64,000 bases of DNA, taken from positions 62,001-126,000 of the forward strand of contig NZ_QMFA01000006.1 in NCBI RefSeq assembly GCF_003285005.1, read 5' to 3'. The stretch's first letter is position 1. Each line of letters opens with the position of its first letter. The notes below the pieces were generated by a model that saw only the letters and a list, made by a program, of their open reading frames with translations, made no database searches and was not told the origin of the DNA. A program made the position numbers and the translations under genes. Shown piece by piece: positions 62,101 to 64,000 of the stretch. Origin of the DNA: Paenibacillus sp. YN15 (lineage in GTDB: Bacteria > Bacillota > Bacilli > Paenibacillales > NBRC-103111).

Positions 62101-62591
62101 CCCAAGACGGAATAATCAAGGTTGGAATGGCAGACTTGAACGTGGCCGTTTTGACAGGCATTCTGAAGACGACGGGCCTCGGCTCCTGTGTCGGCGTCAC
62201 CCTGTACGATGCGAAAACCAAAATCGCCGGCATGGCCCATGTGATGCTGCCGTCTTCGGATATCGCCAAGGAAGGAAACCTGAACATTGCCAAATATGCG
62301 GATACGGCGCTTCCCGACATGATTGCCCGGATGGAAAAGCTGGGAGCCGCCCTCAGCCGGATGGAAGCAAAAATGGCCGGCGGCGCGCAAATGTTCGCCT
62401 TCTCCAACAACAGCGATACCATGCGGATCGGCCCGCGGAATGTGGAATCCTGCAAAGAAATGCTGACCCGGTACCGGATTCCGCTGCTGGCGGAGGATAC
62501 CGGCGGCAACTACGGCCGGACGATTGAATTTAATTGCACAACCGGAGGCCTGATGATCCGGAGTGTACAACACGGAGTAAAGGAAATATAG
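62097..62591 (+). CDS. cheD: chemoreceptor glutamine deamidase CheD
   Basis: A 164-residue deamidase. The catalytic Cys is in GLGSCVGVTLYD and His in GMAHVMLP, as in the family. It binds CheC. Its ATG overlaps the cheC stop by four bases. Confidence 0.96.
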   Translation: MTQDGIIKVGMADLNVAVLTGILKTTGLGSCVGVTLYDAKTKIAGMAHVMLPSSDIAKEGNLNIAKYADTALPDMIARMEKLGAALSRMEAKMAGGAQMFAFSNNSDTMRIGPRNVESCKEMLTRYRIPLLAEDTGGNYGRTIEFNCTTGGLMIRSVQHGVKEI

Positions 62592-62593
62592 CC

Positions 62594-63004
62594 ATGGCCG
62601 GAAATGTGAAATGGAACCTTGTGACAGGATTGATCGGCTTTGCGGGCACCCTGGCCCTATCCATGCCGCATAATATCTTGAAGACGGCGTTCATTCAGAG
62701 CCTGTACAGCTTTATCTTTCTTTTTCTGATTACGTTTCTGGCGCGCTGGCTGCTGGGGCTCGTCGCGCAGTCCGCCCAGACCCCGGATTCGGCGGCGGAA
62801 GCCGTTTCCCGGGAGCTGGCGCGGGAGGAAGACATAAGAGGCACAATGATTGACCTGGCCACGCCGGATGATGCGCCTGTTTTGTCCCAGACAGAAGCGG
62901 ATACCGGATTTGCGCCGCTTAATCCGCCCAAGCTGTCCACCGATCTGGGGGAACGGCAGGTAGCGGATGCTGTAAAGGCATTGCGCCAAATGACTGATAA
63001 ATGA
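62594..63004 (+). CDS. hypothetical membrane protein between cheD and sigD
   Basis: A 136-residue protein with two N-terminal hydrophobic segments (about 8-27 and 30-52), the second rich in Phe and Leu, and an acidic, Pro-containing cytoplasmic tail. ATG 62594 follows AGGAAATAT. I do not recognise a family. B. subtilis has no gene here and carries swrB after sigD, so a role in flagellar or SigD control is only suggested by position. Confidence 0.75.
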   Translation: MAGNVKWNLVTGLIGFAGTLALSMPHNILKTAFIQSLYSFIFLFLITFLARWLLGLVAQSAQTPDSAAEAVSRELAREEDIRGTMIDLATPDDAPVLSQTEADTGFAPLNPPKLSTDLGERQVADAVKALRQMTDK

Positions 63005-63015
63005 GGTGGTGAACC

Positions 63016-63810
63016 TTGACCTTGATGGAGCATAAAACATCCAAAATTTCCCATATGGAGCTGTGGCGCCTGTGGAAGGAAGAAGGCAAGGTTGAAGCCA
63101 AAAAGGAACTGATTGAGCTCTTCCTGCCGCTGGTGGAATTCGTCAGCAACCGGTTAGCCATCGGGCTTCCCCGGAATGTGTCCAAGGAAGATTTGAACAG
63201 CTACGGCATTCTCGGTCTCATCGATGCCGTGGAGAAGTTCGATTACCTGCGGGGATTGCAGTTTGAGACCTATGCCTCCTGGCGAATCCGCGGCGCTGTT
63301 ATCGATGGCTTGCGGCAGGGGGATTGGGTTCCCCGCTCTGTGCGGGAGAAAGCCAAAAGGATAGAAGACGCATACCAAAAGCTGGAGCAGCAATATTTGC
63401 GTTCTGTTTCCGATGAGGAAATGAGCGCGCATCTTCAGATTTCCATTCCCGAATTCCAGCAGATGCTTCAGGACATTGCCGTCACCACCATCGGCTCCTT
63501 CGATGATCCCATCCGGGATGAGGAAGCGGAGACCCGCCTTTCCTTGCTGATTGACGAGCGGGCCGCGAAGCCGGAGGATACCGTCAATGAGGTGTTCCTC
63601 AAGGAAATGCTGGCCAAATCCATTGAACGTCTGACGGAAAAAGAACGGACAGTGGTTTCCCTCTTTTACTTCGAAGATCTGTCCCTAAGCGAAATCGCTG
63701 AGGTCATGTCTCTTTCGCCTTCCCGCATTTCCCAGCTTCATTCCAAAGCAATTCTCCGGTTGCGGGGTGCCTTAAGCCGGTACAAGGAACAATTAATGCA
63801 GAATTCATGA
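63016..63810 (+). CDS. sigD: RNA polymerase sigma factor SigD (FliA/WhiG family)
   Basis: Flagellar sigma factor for late flagellin, motility and chemotaxis genes. It has 264 residues: region 2 with GLIDAVEKFDYLRGLQFETY and ASWRIRGAVIDGLRQGDW, region 3, and region 4 with LTEKERTVVSLFYFEDLSLS and a helix-turn-helix SEIAEVMSLSPSRISQLHS. TTG 63016 has GAGGTGG about six bases upstream; ATG 63025 is the alternative. Confidence 0.95.
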   Translation: MTLMEHKTSKISHMELWRLWKEEGKVEAKKELIELFLPLVEFVSNRLAIGLPRNVSKEDLNSYGILGLIDAVEKFDYLRGLQFETYASWRIRGAVIDGLRQGDWVPRSVREKAKRIEDAYQKLEQQYLRSVSDEEMSAHLQISIPEFQQMLQDIAVTTIGSFDDPIRDEEAETRLSLLIDERAAKPEDTVNEVFLKEMLAKSIERLTEKERTVVSLFYFEDLSLSEIAEVMSLSPSRISQLHSKAILRLRGALSRYKEQLMQNS

Positions 63811-63828
63811 GTGTTGGAAGAAGGTGCG

Positions 63829-64000
63829 ATGATGGATGAGCAGGTCCTGCCTTTGGAATATTACGTCAACCTGACGGTGTCCAATGATAAGCTGAAAGCG
63901 TTTGTTCATTTTACAAACGTGGAGCAGGGATTTTCGTGTACGCTGTCCCAGTTGGAAGATCTTCTGAAAAACAACCATATTGTTTACGGCATCGATCAGG
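63829..64000 (+). CDS. FapA/DUF342-family protein, N-terminal part (partial)
   Basis: A reading frame begins at ATG 63829 (MMDEQVLPLEYYVNLTVSND) and stays open to the window end, about 57 residues. The pattern LTVSNDKLKAFVHF and LLKNNHIVYGID fits the N-terminal region of DUF342/FapA (flagellar assembly protein A) proteins, which are common after sigD in Paenibacillus. AAGAAGGTG precedes the start. The assignment is limited by the short length. Confidence 0.65.
   Translation, partial: MMDEQVLPLEYYVNLTVSNDKLKAFVHFTNVEQGFSCTLSQLEDLLKNNHIVYGIDQ

Noticed and set aside
1-64000. tRNA, rRNA, CRISPR array or intact insertion sequence
   Set aside because: None seen: there are no cloverleaf-like sequences next to the genes, no regularly spaced repeats with spacers, and no transposase frames.

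Overview
The window looks like a chromosomal segment of a motile Gram-positive bacterium of the Bacillales, most likely Paenibacillaceae. The evidence is the gene order sucCD-dprA-topA-trmFO-hslVU-codY followed by a Bacillus-type fla/che operon (flgB to sigD, with fliY, cheC and cheD), the absence of outer-membrane components, an S-layer-homology protein and strong AGGAGG-type ribosome binding sites. Most of the window is moderately GC-rich. The ABC-transporter cluster at 1.2-4.2 kb is visibly more AT-rich than its surroundings and may have been acquired.

Layout: (1) 1-1.1 kb: the end of an alkA-like DNA glycosylase gene, an ogt methyltransferase and a small zinc-ribbon protein, closed by a terminator. 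(2) 1.1-4.2 kb: a hairpin, a dispersed repeat, and a minus-strand TetR/ABC export operon whose genes are joined by three ATGA overlaps and whose promoter carries a perfect inverted repeat. (3) 4.2-4.6 kb: an ORF-less, highly structured putative noncoding element, possibly mobile and HEARO/omega-RNA-like. (4) 4.65-14.9 kb: sucCD, dprA, topA, trmFO, hslVU and codY. The xerC gene that I expect between trmFO and hslV is absent; two tandem hairpin repeats are found there. (5) 15.1-35.0 kb: a second copy of the dispersed repeat, a complex regulatory region, a GAF-LuxR regulator and a complete type IV pilus locus. The locus has a VanW-like protein, pilB, pilC, pilA, pilM, pilN, pilO, pilT, an SLH protein, a von Willebrand A protein, three minor pilins, a response regulator with an internal start, a prepilin peptidase and a chemoreceptor. 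A small minus-strand membrane protein closes it. (6) 35.2-64 kb: a terminator, a sigma-A-like promoter and the fla/che operon from flgB to sigD, running off the edge in a FapA/DUF342 gene.

How it fits together: a pilus machine with its own regulator and a pilus-linked chemoreceptor and CheY-like protein sits between codY and the flagellar/chemotaxis operon. CodY-like and Spo0A-like sites can be seen in front of the pilus regulator, and Spo0A-like sites in front of flgB. This suggests that nutrient and development signals could tune both surface and swimming motility. PilB carries a near-canonical MshEN motif, which would link pilus extension to cyclic di-GMP. The most original part of the window is the pilus locus: it combines a secreted MIDAS-containing vWA protein, a GspK/PilX-like minor pilin without Glu5, an SLH wall-binding protein, and a response regulator fused in frame to a separately translatable C-terminal domain.
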